NCBI GenBank assembly: GCA_018398575.1 | Contig: JAGTXZ010000020.1 | Coordinates: 1,612,001 to 1,676,000 of the forward strand | Direction: 5' to 3' | DNA from: Ampelomyces quisqualis | Taxonomy: Eukaryota > Ascomycota > Dothideomycetes > Pleosporales > Phaeosphaeriaceae | Length of the DNA: 64,000 bases | Shown here: piece by piece, positions 11,682 to 22,897 of the stretch | Position numbering within the stretch: position 1 is the first letter of the stretch | How the letters are laid out: the number at the start of each line of letters is the position of its first letter | Position numbers and translations under genes: made by a program | The notes under the pieces: model-generated | Seen by the model: the letters and a program-made list of their open reading frames with translations, nothing else | Database searches by the model: none | What the model was told of the DNA's origin: nothing

Positions 11682-12753
11682 TATGAAGCCTGCCAGTAGG
11701 TCAGGCTCTGTAACATAGGGCGAGTAATTTAGCGAGGTTTCGACAACTTGGCTTGAATCCTATGAGCTGCATGGGAGGGCCGTTCCGCAGGTTAAGAATA
11801 ACGTCAGGCAACTTTCTTTTCCGTCTTGCAAGCATCATATACTGTTCTCTACTTGACTTGTCTCATCAGTTGGATGTTTTCAAAAGCACTCCTTCACTGC
11901 CCGAGCAAGACCGCACGTCTTGGTTTTCGACAATGGGGTCGTTATGGAACGTGGCTGATCACGCATTGCAATTCACTTCCACGTTCCGAAAGGCGATCAC
12001 CAGGAACGGGAGTAGCCTAGTCGCGCCTCAGAGCACATGGCTTTGTTCTTAAGACCACCATCTCCCCTTGAGACAAGCAATAATGGAGCAACGCGTCATG
12101 CAACCACGGGGCTTGCAACAAGCGCAACAACTAATGTCTAACGAGAGAGAATGGCGGATATGTCTGCGGAAAAGTACGCGAGAGGCGTACATTATGTAGG
12201 AGTGGACATTGCAGCACCTTCGTTAACGATGGCTGCATCTAGCCAAATGCAGCCATCGTTAACGAAGGTCGGTTGCTGTGAATACTGATTGGATGATCCG
12301 CATGCATTTTACTGATGGCACATAGCGATGGAACGTCAGGTGATATAGAGCGAGTTCAAAGGCCTGGTGTGATTGTACTGGTGCGGTCGAGAACTCTAGT
12401 GTTTAGCACGAGGAAAGTTTGACTGGGTTAAGCGAGGCGATCCAGGCTTCGTTTCGGATCTCATCGCGCCGCTAATCAGGGATAAGCCTGCCAAGCGAGC
12501 ATGCGCCATGCACGCTTCTATCAAAATCCGACAGCTTGGAGACGACCCGTGGCAGCGCGCTATCTCGTCACAGGCAGCTCGTCCAGGAGCTACTGTGCAC
12601 TCAACGCATGGAGTAGTGAGACACCGTTCACCCTCCTCCAATACCGCACATCGTTCAAAAGCCATGATCTCTTGGCTCGGGGGCTTGATAGTTTCCGTGT
12701 GTCCGTAAGAAAGTGCTTACCATACAAAGTGAAGCATGAGGACATCCTTCAAT
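11682..12753. other. Intergenic with a hairpin-forming inverted repeat
   Basis: About 1.07 kb between the start of the APH-fold gene and the end of TAN1. It contains the inverted repeat listed separately at 12216-12269 and otherwise only short unsupported frames. Confidence 0.5.
12216..12269. repeat. Perfect 23-bp inverted repeat with 8-nt spacer
   Basis: The arm at 12216-12238 is followed by an 8-nt spacer and by its exact reverse complement at 12247-12269. The arm contains the self-complementary core CGTTAACG. A CAGC/GCTG pair continues the stem beyond a small bulge. It could form a stable hairpin in single-stranded DNA or RNA, or be the remnant of a palindromic element. Confidence 0.9.
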
Positions 12754-14001
12754 TTACTCATCCTCGAGGATTTCTTTAGATTTTGGCGGCGGGGCTGTGC
12801 CATCCGACGTGGAGCGCAGCTCCTCCAGGTTGAAGCGCTTCAGCTTTTCGAACTCGGAACCCACAACGCTCATTCCCACAACGTTCTGCCATGTGTCAGT
12901 AGCTGTCAGGATCGGAGTGCATCGTGACACAAGTTCGCACATACCTTGTAGATCTCCACGATAATGAGTAGATCGTAGCCTTGGAGATCAACCTTGTGTC
13001 CCGGACCAACTATAGACGCGACAGTCCTGATAACTTCATCCCGCGTCAACTCCTGGTTGTTTCGAATGGATGGCCGGATTGCAAACTTTGCAGTCGGCGT
13101 TAGCAATTGTTTTCCCGACGCCCAATATCTTGAGGAGAGCATAGGACGTCATGATAGATGCTCACCTTCTTCGGTGCTTGTTCTTCTCTGTGGAAGTGAG
13201 GTGCTAGCACTTGTTTCGCCACAGCTTCAAGGCCTTTCGCATTCGCTTTCTCGGTTGCAGTTATTGGTGTCAAACGCTTAATGTACCGGCAGTTTTGCAG
13301 TTGCACTCCGTTTGCGGTATCCTGACAAATCCTCTCAATGAAGTTTACCGGCTCTAATGGGTGGCTTGTTTTGAAGAAAATTACTGTAATGTTTTAGCTC
13401 CATGCTAGAGCAACAGGCGGAGTTTGCTCACGGCACTGAGTGTCCAATTTGACAGACGCGAACAGAGGTTTAGTGGCTGGCTTGCGTATATCGGCGAGCT
13501 CCTTGTCAATTTCAGCCTCGATATCCTCTTTGGCGACAGAGCCTTCATCGGCTGCGACGCCACTCCTCTGCTCAGGCCCATAGAGTTTCGTCGCGTACTG
13601 TCAGCCGGTCAGGATCCATTGCCTCATGAAGCTGGTCACACTGCGACGACCAAAAAATATTACCAACCTCCTGGAACAGAACCTGCAGGTCGGAGACGGA
13701 CTTCGCTTCTTTTTTCATCGCACATGTTGCCCATATGCCGGTGTCTCCGGGTTGAATTGCCCGCTGGTCCACTGCTCCTCCTTTGCGAACAACATCCCAT
13801 TGCTTTTTGCCCTGTTACGCCGGTCAGGATATAATGCTTGCCGCAGCTGCAGTACGAGAACAGGAACACGATGCCAAGACAGTCGTCCGTAATTCTTCGT
13901 GGTTGCACAGCCAAGAAGAAACTTGCCCTGGCCTTTTTGTTTTGCCCGCCCTTGACATGTTCGTCCGGGTCCGCTTTCCGCTTCTTGGACACGTTATCCA
14001 T
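12754..14001 (-). CDS. TAN1: TAN1-like THUMP-domain tRNA acetylation factor
   Basis: Homologue of yeast Tan1 and human THUMPD1, the adaptor with which Kre33/NAT10 makes N4-acetylcytidine 12 in tRNA-Ser and tRNA-Leu. Six exons are supported: 13927-14001, 13668-13811, 13432-13597, 13166-13383, 12945-13085 and 12754-12885, giving 291 residues. Matching segments are KGGQNKKAR at the N-terminus, QPGDTGIWATC, then the THUMP part (NCRYIKRLTPI, FAIRPSIRN, HKVDLQGYD, NVVGMSVVG, KRFNLEEL) at about 130-265. The first intron (13812-13926, 115 nt) begins GCAAGT rather than GT; this is the only join found that restores the KKQWDVVRKGG segment. The third intron is only 48 nt. Confidence 0.93.
13812..13926 (-). 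other. GC-AG intron in TAN1
   Basis: The donor reads AGG|GCAAGT and the acceptor AACAG|GGC, in phase 0. GCAAGT is the standard consensus of the minor GC-AG class of U2 introns. Candidate GT sites downstream within the segment do not rejoin the conserved frame. Confidence 0.7.
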
Positions 14002-15253
14002 TGTTTGGTTGGTAGACCGCGAGATCTAGAATATGATGGAGCGTGGATGGGTGGATGGGTACGTCAAGCGAAAGTGTGGGTTGGCGACGGGCGTCACTGG
14101 AAATAGAGCTATGCCTTTTTGGGTCACTACCTAGCGCGATCTACTTACTCCACGTACCTCGCACCTCTGCCTCTCCAGTCCTGACTCCTGAGACGCGACT
14201 CCCGTTTGACATCACTGAATCTCTTCTGCTTTTGTGCAATCGCCGTTAGTATATCCTAGCAGCAGATTTTCAAACATCATCTTCAGCCACAAAGCACTTC
14301 CACCCACGCCACTGCAGCAACAAAGCTGCCAAATTTGATCAGCGACCCACAGGGTGACCCGAGAATCAAGATCTCCTCCACTCCCGCACAACCGCCGACT
14401 GACTCCTGGTGCTGTCATATTTGCGCCTCGTCCGATTCATCCGTCGGGGTGGGGGTGGACTCGGAGATGGCTTAACCCAAGCCATTGGCTCACGTTTGCT
14501 TTTTCATCCACTGCTCGGCGTGTACACAACTCCTGGTGTTGTCTGATGTCAAGGGACTTGGAACATCACATAGGATCATACTCAGGAGTCATGCGTATGA
14601 GATAGAGGTGTGTCTTGTCTTGTTGTGTCAATCATCGTGCAACAAAGTCCAGATAAACATCGAAGGTTATCTATCTATCGATCGTAACTTGATAGTGTAG
14701 AATATTGGCCATGAGAAAGAATGGAACTCAAGTAAGTTGACGCACACAAGAGCGCGCTTTTTTCCGCAGTATTATCTAAGTCATTGCCGGCTGATATAGC
14801 TGAGGAAAAGGCGTGCCCATCATAGACCGTGACGCGGCGGCTCAAGTGCCCTTGTTGGACAAGGTCCAGAGCGTTGAAACAGCCCCAAGCCCCTACTTCA
14901 ATGATGAGGATGTTTCTCGTGCTTATGGTAGTCATGTACCCACAAGCGATTGGCCCTGCAACTGCCTGAGCTGTAAACGGATAGTGAGAGTGATCTGGAT
15001 GAATGGAGATGTGTAATATTAGAAACTCTGTGTAGCTTTGAATAGACGCAGTTGAGAGCGATGCCTGTGGGGATCAAACAAGTTGACCCGTTGCTGGCAC
15101 CTGGAGGCTGGAGACGATGTCCCGTCACGTGGTTAGTCGACACGTGAGCACGTCCATGGAAACTCACATCGGTTCCGAATCCGGTTAGACCAGCACTCTT
15201 TACGCCGGCACCGCGTACGCTCTGCCCTCACGACGCCTTCTACAAGCAGGCCA
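14002..15253. other. Intergenic, divergent promoters plus an oxidoreductase relic
   Basis: This 1.25-kb gap separates the divergent TAN1 and TFB-like genes. Apart from the relic listed at 14759-14935 no gene is recognised. Confidence 0.5.
14759..14935 (-). pseudogene. Relic of an FAD-dependent oxidoreductase N-terminus
   Basis: Starting at an ATG (14935), about 59 codons resemble the first FAD-binding unit of fungal amino-acid/sarcosine/fructosyl-amine oxidase-type flavoproteins: a short beta strand ILII, then VGAWGC, a second strand VTVYD, and the characteristic SAISAGNDLD motif. The first glycine of the GxGxxG signature is Glu (IIEVGAWG). After the SAGND motif the similarity stops and the frame closes at 14675 without the rest of the enzyme, which is normally several hundred residues. 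It therefore looks like a truncated leftover, not a working gene. Confidence 0.55.
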
Positions 15254-17327
15254 ATGTTTCGCACACACCGAATAACATGCCGAATAGGTGCCCCGCCAAC
15301 CGCAACAACCAATTCATGGACTCAGGTACGATGTGCAACAAGGCAGGTGGGCCGGCGCGCAGGCGTCCTGGGCCATTGGACACCAGAGAAGCTGGCTCTG
15401 AGCGACCGTTATCCTCTCAGCACTGAAATGAGCCAAGTCGTACATCCCACCCTGTTGCAAGAGGCACAAAAGAAGAGCAAGGAAAGGTCGTCTAAGCACT
15501 TGCCAAAGCAGAGAGTCCTCGGCGCGGGCTACTCTGTGAAAACAGCCTCCAATGTTCATGTGCGGAGCCAGATTGTGAGTCCAGATTTGTGTGGTACGTT
15601 TTGTCCGAGAGTTTCGCATGGGCTAGTGCTAATGCTGCATTGCAGATGACGTCTTGAAGTACATCGGACCCATGCTGGAGCAGCACAACGGATGCGACAT
15701 TCTCGACATCAACCCTGGCGCATGTCTTTGGTCGCAGAAGCTCCATGCTTTCCTCAAGCCTCGAAGCCACATCCTTCTCGAACCGAGCCCTGGCATCTTC
15801 AAGGCCTACCTCGACCCTCTCCTTGATGCGCCCGATTCCACGTACAAGCTTGTGAGCAAAGACCCATTGAATTTAAACTCGTATCGGGAGATGGTCGAGG
15901 AAGGCGTGTTTGAGCATCAGACCCGCGTAGATCCAGAAGGACCCGATGCTCAGAAGCTAAACAATACGCTGCTCGTGACTGGGTCGCTCGCTTGGGATCC
16001 TCGACTGCCAGGCATAGCCTTTGATTCCATGGCCAAGCAAATGTTCTGCCTCTTTGCTTCAGCTGCTTGGTCAAATGACTTGTTCCATGCCTTTGGACCA
16101 GTGCGGACACTGTTATGGGTGCAGTCCGATGACTTCAGAACCATGATTGCACAGTCGTCTGGTAATTTCCACAAAGCCAGTCGCATGTTGGAGATGACGC
16201 AGAATATGAACTTGGTCGTGAGCTCCGTAGTGAAAGAACGATTGGTGGGCAGAGGTTCTCTCGGTCGCGAGCCACAGTACGAGATTGAAAGCACTATCCG
16301 CGCTCTGCAAGCAGCCAAGGAGAATGGCATGGATATCCCAGACCACCGCGGGAGTCCTGCGCACTTTTACGCTGCGGAATTTAATTCGGATGGGTCTGGC
16401 AAGGTGTCTGCCACGGCTCTTCACGAGTTCATGTACAAACAACATTTGGCAGGCAACGTGTCAACACAATACACAGCCCGGAGTCTTATCGAACTTGTTG
16501 AGCTAGAGAAACACATACAAAGCACGTACCCGGACATCTCAATACCGCCTTTATTCCCAATTCAAGGGTCGAAAAGCAAAGCGAGAGCCCCGTCTCTCTT
16601 CATACCAGAAGACCACCCCATTAGAGACAGCGACCTGATGCAGCAATGGAGATTAGCCCGGCCTGCATTTGGCCAACAATTCCGCCTCAAAGTAAAGATT
16701 AATGACCTCGCCGACGTGGGCGAGGAAATGTACAAGCTCGAATGCGCAGCTCTCCACTGCTCCCCCGGGCCCCAACAAGACAAACTCATCGCACAAATCC
16801 AAGACCTCGACAAGCAATGGGAAGAAGAAATGTCCACAATGCCACGTAACAAGACCACCACTCCGGGCTGCGTGGTCGACGACCGCATCAGTATCCGCCA
16901 TACGCCTCACGGCCGCTTGCAATGGGATGCCCGCCCCTTCGACCCCCTCATGTCCCACGAGGACGAAGCTTGGCCCCGCACCCGCCTCGGTCTCGTCCTC
17001 GCTACGCCTATCCCGCGCCCTGAAGGCGACGACAAGTTTTACGAATGGGTAGCCGATTTCGTGCATGGCTTGTACACCGACACAGGCAAGGATATTGCTG
17101 CGGCGCTGGAAACGATGCATCACGGCCTGTCGGATATCATCAAGGATTGTCCGACACTCAGGGATCCGGATCTCGGGGGCAGGATGCAGATGAAGCATCT
17201 CCGCGTGAGGATGTTGACTATGACGCAGGTTTGTGATTTGGTAAGGGCGTATCGGGACTGGCCGTTCAAAGTCGAGGGCGCGCATCATGCGACGTATTAC
17301 AGGGGTGGGAGGGTCAAGTTGACTTGA
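15254..17327 (+). CDS. Probable mitochondrial TFB/Mtf1-like (rRNA dimethylase-fold) protein
   Basis: Exons 15254-15593 and 15646-17327 are joined across a 52-nt intron (GTACGT, CTAAT, GCAG) and give 673 residues. Just after the splice the protein has CDILDINPGACLWSQKL and then HILLEPSPG with a YLDPLL segment. These match the strand-loop and acidic-strand region of the KsgA/Dim1-like methyltransferase fold as it appears in mitochondrial transcription factor B/Mtf1-type proteins. The usual glycine-rich SAM loop is degenerate here (NPGACLW), as expected if it acts as a transcription or rRNA-binding factor rather than an enzyme. The Arg-rich, acid-poor N-terminus fits mitochondrial import. The C-terminal two thirds are lineage-specific. 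It converges on the LETM1-like gene with 75 bp between stops. Confidence 0.65.
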
Positions 17328-17402
17328 TCGTAAATTGCAACCCTCATTTCAGTATATGCTCATAAGACCTGATAGACGACGTGTCGAAAATCCAGTCCCA
17401 TC

Positions 17403-18545
17403 TCACTCACCAAACCACCTCCCCAATTCTCCCCTCAATACCCCCTCCTTCTTCCCCAACACATCTATCCCCCGCTCCACACACGCCCTATGCACCTCCT
17501 TCTCCCCCAATTCTTTCCACCCGCCATCTCTCTTGATCAACTCATCGTCGCGTTTCAAGTACTCCACTCTCCTCCCCACGCTCCACTTAACCAACACCCC
17601 AGGAGGGGGCAAATTAAGCCAATCCCATACTCTCGCATGACAATCGAGTCGCGCGGAGATTTTTCGAGCATGTAGCTTGTCCATGTCCTTGACATGCACA
17701 TTTGCCAACGCATCAGACGATTCGCACAGCGCAGAACCTAGGCAATTCCGCCGCAGCCGCTCAAACCGTCTTTGTTCACTCTTGGCAAGCAGCCTCTCCA
17801 CCTGCCGTGGGATCCTACACGCCTCGGGCACCACAGGAGTAATATACATGACCAACAGTGGCGTCCACTCGCCAAACACCAAGAAAATTATCCCAAACGC
17901 AGGCAGGCGCAACATGTCGTTCCTGCTGCGGAGTGTGATTTGCCACTCCGCCCGGCTCAGGATATCGGTGGGACTGCCGCTTGTACCGGCGGACTTTGAG
18001 CGCAGGGATTTGGCAAGTGCGGCGGTTTGGCGCACGTTGGATACGGAGGCCTTGTAGAAGGAGAGGTAGGCGCGGCCGCATTTCCAGAGGTAGGATGGGT
18101 AGGACTGGTCGGGTTCGCGGGAGGGGATGGAGAGGGATGGGGCGTATGTGAAGTCTGGGGGGTTGAGGAGTTCGTTTGGTTGTCGGGATGTTGATCGTTG
18201 GGTTTTCGAGAGGTATGTGGAGGGGGTCGTGCTAGTGGTGGGTGTCGCAGTCGATTTGGTGGGCTTTTGACCCCTGGCGGGTACATTGGTCTTATTCGGT
18301 CGCGATTTTGCGGGCGGAGGCGCTTCTCTGCCATAGGTGCTGGAAGAGGGTTTGGCTGCTGATGTTGAAGTTGATGCATGGCGCAATTGGCTTGTGGTTA
18401 GCGCTTGCTTCTCTGTTATTCGCGATGCGTCCTGCCAGACGTGATAGCTCAATGCGGGCCGGATGTGTGCGTTGCCATGGCATTGGAGTATGGTTCCTGG
18501 TCGCATTGCGTTTGCAAACGTGGATATTGTAGGCCGGGGCTTCAT
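17403..18545 (-). CDS. LETM1-like mitochondrial membrane protein
   Basis: A single exon of 380 residues. The first 140 residues are Ser/Thr/Pro-rich and basic, as in a mitochondrial presequence plus linker. From about residue 145 the order is SYLWKCGRAYLSFYKASV, a segment ending RSRNDMLRLPAFGIIFLVFGEWTPLLV that contains one hydrophobic membrane segment, and VPEACRIPRQVE. This arrangement (a Trp/Tyr-rich helix, then a Pro-containing transmembrane segment followed by a short CRIP-like turn) is that of the LETM1 ribosome-binding-domain family of inner-membrane proteins involved in K+/H+ exchange and mitochondrial translation. It is shorter than classical Letm1/Mdm38, so it is a LETM1-like member rather than the main paralogue. 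No introns were needed. Confidence 0.7.
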   Translation of the reverse strand: MKPRPTISTFANAMRPGTILQCHGNAHIRPALSYHVWQDASRITEKQALTTSQLRHASTSTSAAKPSSSTYGREAPPPAKSRPNKTNVPARGQKPTKSTATPTTSTTPSTYLSKTQRSTSRQPNELLNPPDFTYAPSLSIPSREPDQSYPSYLWKCGRAYLSFYKASVSNVRQTAALAKSLRSKSAGTSGSPTDILSRAEWQITLRSRNDMLRLPAFGIIFLVFGEWTPLLVMYITPVVPEACRIPRQVERLLAKSEQRRFERLRRNCLGSALCESSDALANVHVKDMDKLHARKISARLDCHARVWDWLNLPPPGVLVKWSVGRRVEYLKRDDELIKRDGGWKELGEKEVHRACVERGIDVLGKKEGVLRGELGRWFGE

Positions 18546-19783
18546 GTTTGAGCGATCGTATGCCGTAGGCGGGTGTGCAAATGGCAGGTTGGGCAGGCGT
18601 GGCGGTTCGACGGCGTCGGAGATAAACGATGTTGGACGTGAGAACAGAGAGGATACGTGAGCAGAGAACGCCTGATTTGGTTCTACCTAGAAGCCACCAT
18701 GAAGAACGGTATTGGTGACGTGTACTCCGTAGCCAATTGTCCAACGTTCAGTTCACGAAAAGTTCGACATCCCTGTCGTCGTCATCACACCTCGCGTTTG
18801 CGCTAGCTTACTTTGTACCTGAAGTGCTCTTGGCGAACCTCGATCATCAGACCTGAGTGCGTCCAAGTGCACTCTAACAGCTACACAATGCATCTTGCGT
18901 GAGCATCATGAGCACTGTCTGCACTCGTACGCGTAAATTTGTTTTGACAATTCGCGAACTTCACATGGAAGCTGCCATACCACTTCAAACATCACTCCCA
19001 GCACATAGTCTGAATCACTCGTCTCAACGCCATATTTCGAATCCTCTCAAGCCGCACCTATCGATATTTTTCTCTCTAGTCCTAAACATACAAACGCGAC
19101 GAGGCATACACACCCTCGTACGCCACGAGACCGGTCGAAGAAAAAGTGAAAAGTAGAAAGGCCAGCACATGCAAGACCCTGAAAGGACTTCATGTACTGC
19201 CAGTAACGCCTTGCAAGTAACGATTGAAAGTGGGATCTCGCAAGATGAGTTGGTCGTGAAGCAGCAACGCATTGAATTGAATTGAAGAAACGCTCAAAAA
19301 TTGGGATGAGGGAGTAGACAGGGTAAGGAAAGTATGGGACAAAATTGGGGTGCTGAAGAAGCTCTCGTGTAGGTCAACTCGATGGTACGCTAGGTCACAT
19401 GGGGGAGATGTCGGGGTCGAATTCATCGATTTTGGGCCAGGTGCCGCACTATCTTGACGAGTTCGATAGGTATGTGGGCACGCTAAAATCATTCGAGTAG
19501 AATCGTATTGCTCATCGGCATTGAACGTGCTCGTGTCATCGATAACGGGAGGTCCATCGAGCACATGTTGGAGTGGGAGGGGCCTCGATTGGAGCTCCTC
19601 GACAGTCGGAGACATGCTCGACAAGGGAGCTGTGCCCACAGGACAAAGTAAGATAATCAGGATACCGTCGTAGAGAATTATTGTGAAGCAATGAGTCAGT
19701 TAGTACATTGCAGTGACGATGTCAAAACATGTTGGAGCCAGACAATCCCTTGCCGGGGATTAGCCGAGCAAAAGTTCGAGCAA
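18546..19783. other. Intergenic, no supported gene
   Basis: About 1.24 kb upstream of the LETM1-like gene and downstream of NAB3. A 149-codon frame at 19190-19639 (minus) is open but low-complexity and unrecognised. It may be 3' UTR of NAB3. One TACTCCGTA word occurs at 18723-18731. Confidence 0.45.
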
Positions 19784-22415
19784 CTAGCGCTGGTACTGGG
19801 CAAGCTGGGCCATGATTTCACTCATGTCAGGAGGGGCGCCTCCATTCTGAGGAGTACTTTGCATGGGCGGCGCAGACGGCTGTGCCTGGCTGGCAAGGAG
19901 GGACGCGAGACCGTTGAATTGGCCAAGTTGAGGCATCTGTGGTTGGGCAGTTGTACCGTAACCGGGTGTGTGTGCTGAATTTGAAACCTGCGCAAGCAAT
20001 CGTGCAAGGTCGGCATTGAAGTTGGGCGGAGGCTGCTGGTTTTGAGGGATGCTATTACCGGACATGGCTCCCAATAGCTGCGTAAGACTGGCAGAGTCGA
20101 GCGACGTGATGATGTTCGAAATGTTGGGCTGGCTGGCAGGTGTTGGAGTGAAGGGATTCGGCGCAGTTTGCTGGAAAGGGGGCATGTTGCGATTGAAGCC
20201 AAAGGATGGCGCTGGCGGTTGGACTGGCTGCGACTGAGTCTGCTTGGCGTTGTTGACAAGTAAGGCGGCAGTAGTTGGATCGAGATCAGCATATTCTACG
20301 CTTGTTAGTTTGGCCAAATTCGAGCAAGTTGGTCGGTGTCATGTACCATTGAATTGAACATTGTTGGCTCCGCCGCGTCGGTCAAAGATCTGGACGCTGA
20401 CTTTGCCCTTCATGAATCCAGAGGTGTCCATGCGAACGATTGCTAGCACGCCTTCGATGATCTGCCTGCGAACAACAGCGGGCTCTGGGAAACGGCCACT
20501 CATGATGAGTACGTTGCTTCGCAGTCCTAGTTGGCGGATGATGTCCTCTACGTATCGAATAAAATCCCTACAGCTGGTCAGCTTTGGTATCGGACAGTCG
20601 TACGGGGGAGCTTACCTCGAGATACCCTCGTTGAGGACTAGGATCTGAATGTCAGGGACCTCATGAGGCAACCTGCGACGAAGGTCCAGATCATCTTCTG
20701 TATAATCTTGACGTGGAGAGGGGCTCCTGCGTCGGCGCGGCGGTGTTCGCGATCTACTACGATAGCGAGTATCGAAGCGATCACGACTTCTGTCTCTCGA
20801 TCGCATACCCCGAGGTACACCGCGGGGCGAAGGAGAGCGCATCGGTCGGTAATCTTCCCTCTCGCGGAACCGGCGATCTCGCTCCCTTGGAGATATTGGG
20901 CCCTGATTGTTATTGAACCGTCCGTCTCGGGGTGTGGGCACTGTGCTGCCTCTTGAATAGTCGGGCGAGCGTGATCGTCGTCGTGAAGGTGCATTGTTCT
21001 GCGCGTCGGCCTTGCGAGAGTTCTTTTGAGGCTTGGAGACCTCCAGATCTGCCAATCGAATTAGTGGCGACCAGGTGTCTTCGACAGAGATACTTACGCA
21101 TTTTCCTACCACGCACCATCTGGCCTTGCTCTGCATCAAGCGCCCTTCGACATGAGTCCGAGTCAAGGAACTGTACAAATCCGTAGGCCTGCTTAATCGA
21201 GATCTGCGCAAGTCTGCCATGTCGGTAGAACCGGTGGAAGATGTCGCGCTTCGTCACCTTCTCGGTGGGCAGGTTTCCTGCTGGTGTCAGCTGGATCTAA
21301 TAAACAGGTGGCGCTGCCTTACCAATGAAGAGACGAGAACCCATGGGAAATTGGTCCCATTGCCCCTCTGTAACAAACTTCCTCTCCTGATCCAAGAACT
21401 CTTCGTATCTCCTGTTCACCTCTGGCGGCCATCTTATGTCCTCATCGTCTGGCGTCTCACTGCGCTGGCCTTGGTGGCGCTTATGCGCATTGCCCAATGC
21501 TGTCGGACTCTGAGCTCCTCCCTGTTGTACTGGATAGTTCTGACCCGGCACGTTCAGGTGCGGCATCTGCCCATTGCTGCCGTGCTGCTGTGTAGTCGGC
21601 GACTGCTGACTGTGCGGATGGAAAGACCGGATGTCATCGTTCGCGTTGTAGTTGGGATGGGTGGCAGGATGGTCCTGGGCGGGCGGGCGAGCAGGTAGAC
21701 TAGGTGCTGGCGGCAGCGATGCGGCGGATGCATTGGGTTGCGCCTGTGCGGATGAGGGCGACATGTAAGAAGCTGCATATTGGCCTGCTGGCACGTTGTG
21801 CGCAGACGGCGTCAGAGAGTCCAACAAGGCTTGTACGTCAACACTGGTAGCAGCATTGCCTCCCGTCTGATAGTGAGCGCCTTGGGCAGACTGGGCGGCA
21901 GCTTGCTGAGCAGCATACGCATTGTCATGGGCAAATGGGTACGCAGAATGGGGTTCTTGGCCAGGTGCCTGTGTCTGTGGCTGCGTCGCGTCACTGGAGG
22001 AGGCAGCGCGCGACTGGCGGTGTTGCGCAGCAAAGTTGTGGATTGATGAGGTATCTTGCGCCTGGGCACCCATGCTGCTGGCGCCATGCGCTGCTGCTGA
22101 CTGAGCGAGTTCCGGCGCAGCGCCTCCGCCGCCCTGCGCTCCTACTTGTGGGTGGGTCGTGGCGGCCGACGGATCGCACAAGTACGGCGCCGATGCGAGG
22201 GGGTTCGGTGTCTGGGTATGCGACGACGCGTATGGGGACGCGGGAGTCGCCGTGCCATTGTTATGTGAAGACGCAGGGAAGCTGGGGTCCATCTGCAGCT
22301 CTAGAATGGGGATGTTGGCCGGCGACGGGACGTTCTGCGGTCGCGGCGACTCTGGCGTCAGCTGCTGGTGGCGGATGTGCTCAGCTTCCTGGGGCGGGCT
22401 GGGACTGTGGTGCAT
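19784..22415 (-). CDS. NAB3: Nab3-like RRM protein with Q-rich N-terminus and NCOA5-like domain
   Basis: Five exons (21323-22415, 21098-21277, 20616-21048, 20347-20567, 19784-20295) give 812 residues. Introns are 45-51 nt with good branch points. Residues 1-320 are Gln/Ala/Pro/Ser-rich. The block RWPPEVNRRYEEFLDQERKF leads into one RRM (about 355-430) with RNP2 LFIGNLP and RNP1 YGFVQF, which matches Nab3, the RNA-binding partner of Nrd1 in nuclear transcription termination and RNA surveillance. An Arg/Ser-rich stretch (SRSPDY, RSRSRTPPRRRRS) follows. Then comes an alpha/beta segment starting VPDIQILVLNEGIS that resembles the anticodon-binding-like domain of NCOA5. The C-terminus is Gln/Pro-rich and ends MAQLAQYQR. 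The RRM assignment is strong; the NCOA5-like call is by eye. Confidence 0.85.
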
Positions 22416-22897
22416 GTATGCGTGCGAGCGAAGCCGAAGCCGGCCACCAAGCGGGAGGCGTCGCGGGCGCAGACGAGACTATACAAGGGAAGGGACGATC
22501 AACGCAGGCATGGACGGAGACTCTCGTCGCGTCAGGACTAGAGGGCGCGGGCAGGGTGTGCTGGTTCAGGGAGCTGGTGGCTGGAGGTGGGGCTTGTGAG
22601 GCTAGATGCTGTCAAGGCGATGCTGCCGATGATGGTTAGAAGCCGAGCGGGCACAGAGCGGGCGCGGGAGCTGGACGCGGGCACGCAAGCAGAAGCAGTG
22701 CGGACGGCTTCAGAGGGGGGTGGCAAGGGCTGAAGGTGATATCAGTCAAGTCGTGCAGCACATGTTGGGACATGCAGGACGAGAGTGATGGACGGGAAAA
22801 GGCGAGGCGCATGCAGACTCAAGCAGGTCGCATCACGTGCACCGAATGGCGCCCTCAAGCTAGCAAGCCTCCAGGCTTCTCTGTCGGTCGACGACGA
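22416..22897. promoter_or_regulatory. Divergent promoter region NAB3 / mitochondrial GGQ protein
   Basis: About 480 bp between two divergent start codons. In-frame upstream ATGs for the right-hand gene exist (22736) but lie before the presumed presequence, so part of this segment is probably 5' UTR. Confidence 0.4.

Noticed and set aside
19190..19639. 149-codon minus-strand frame downstream of NAB3
   Set aside because: Ser/Thr/Pro-rich, no homology signal and no start context; more likely 3' UTR or spacer.
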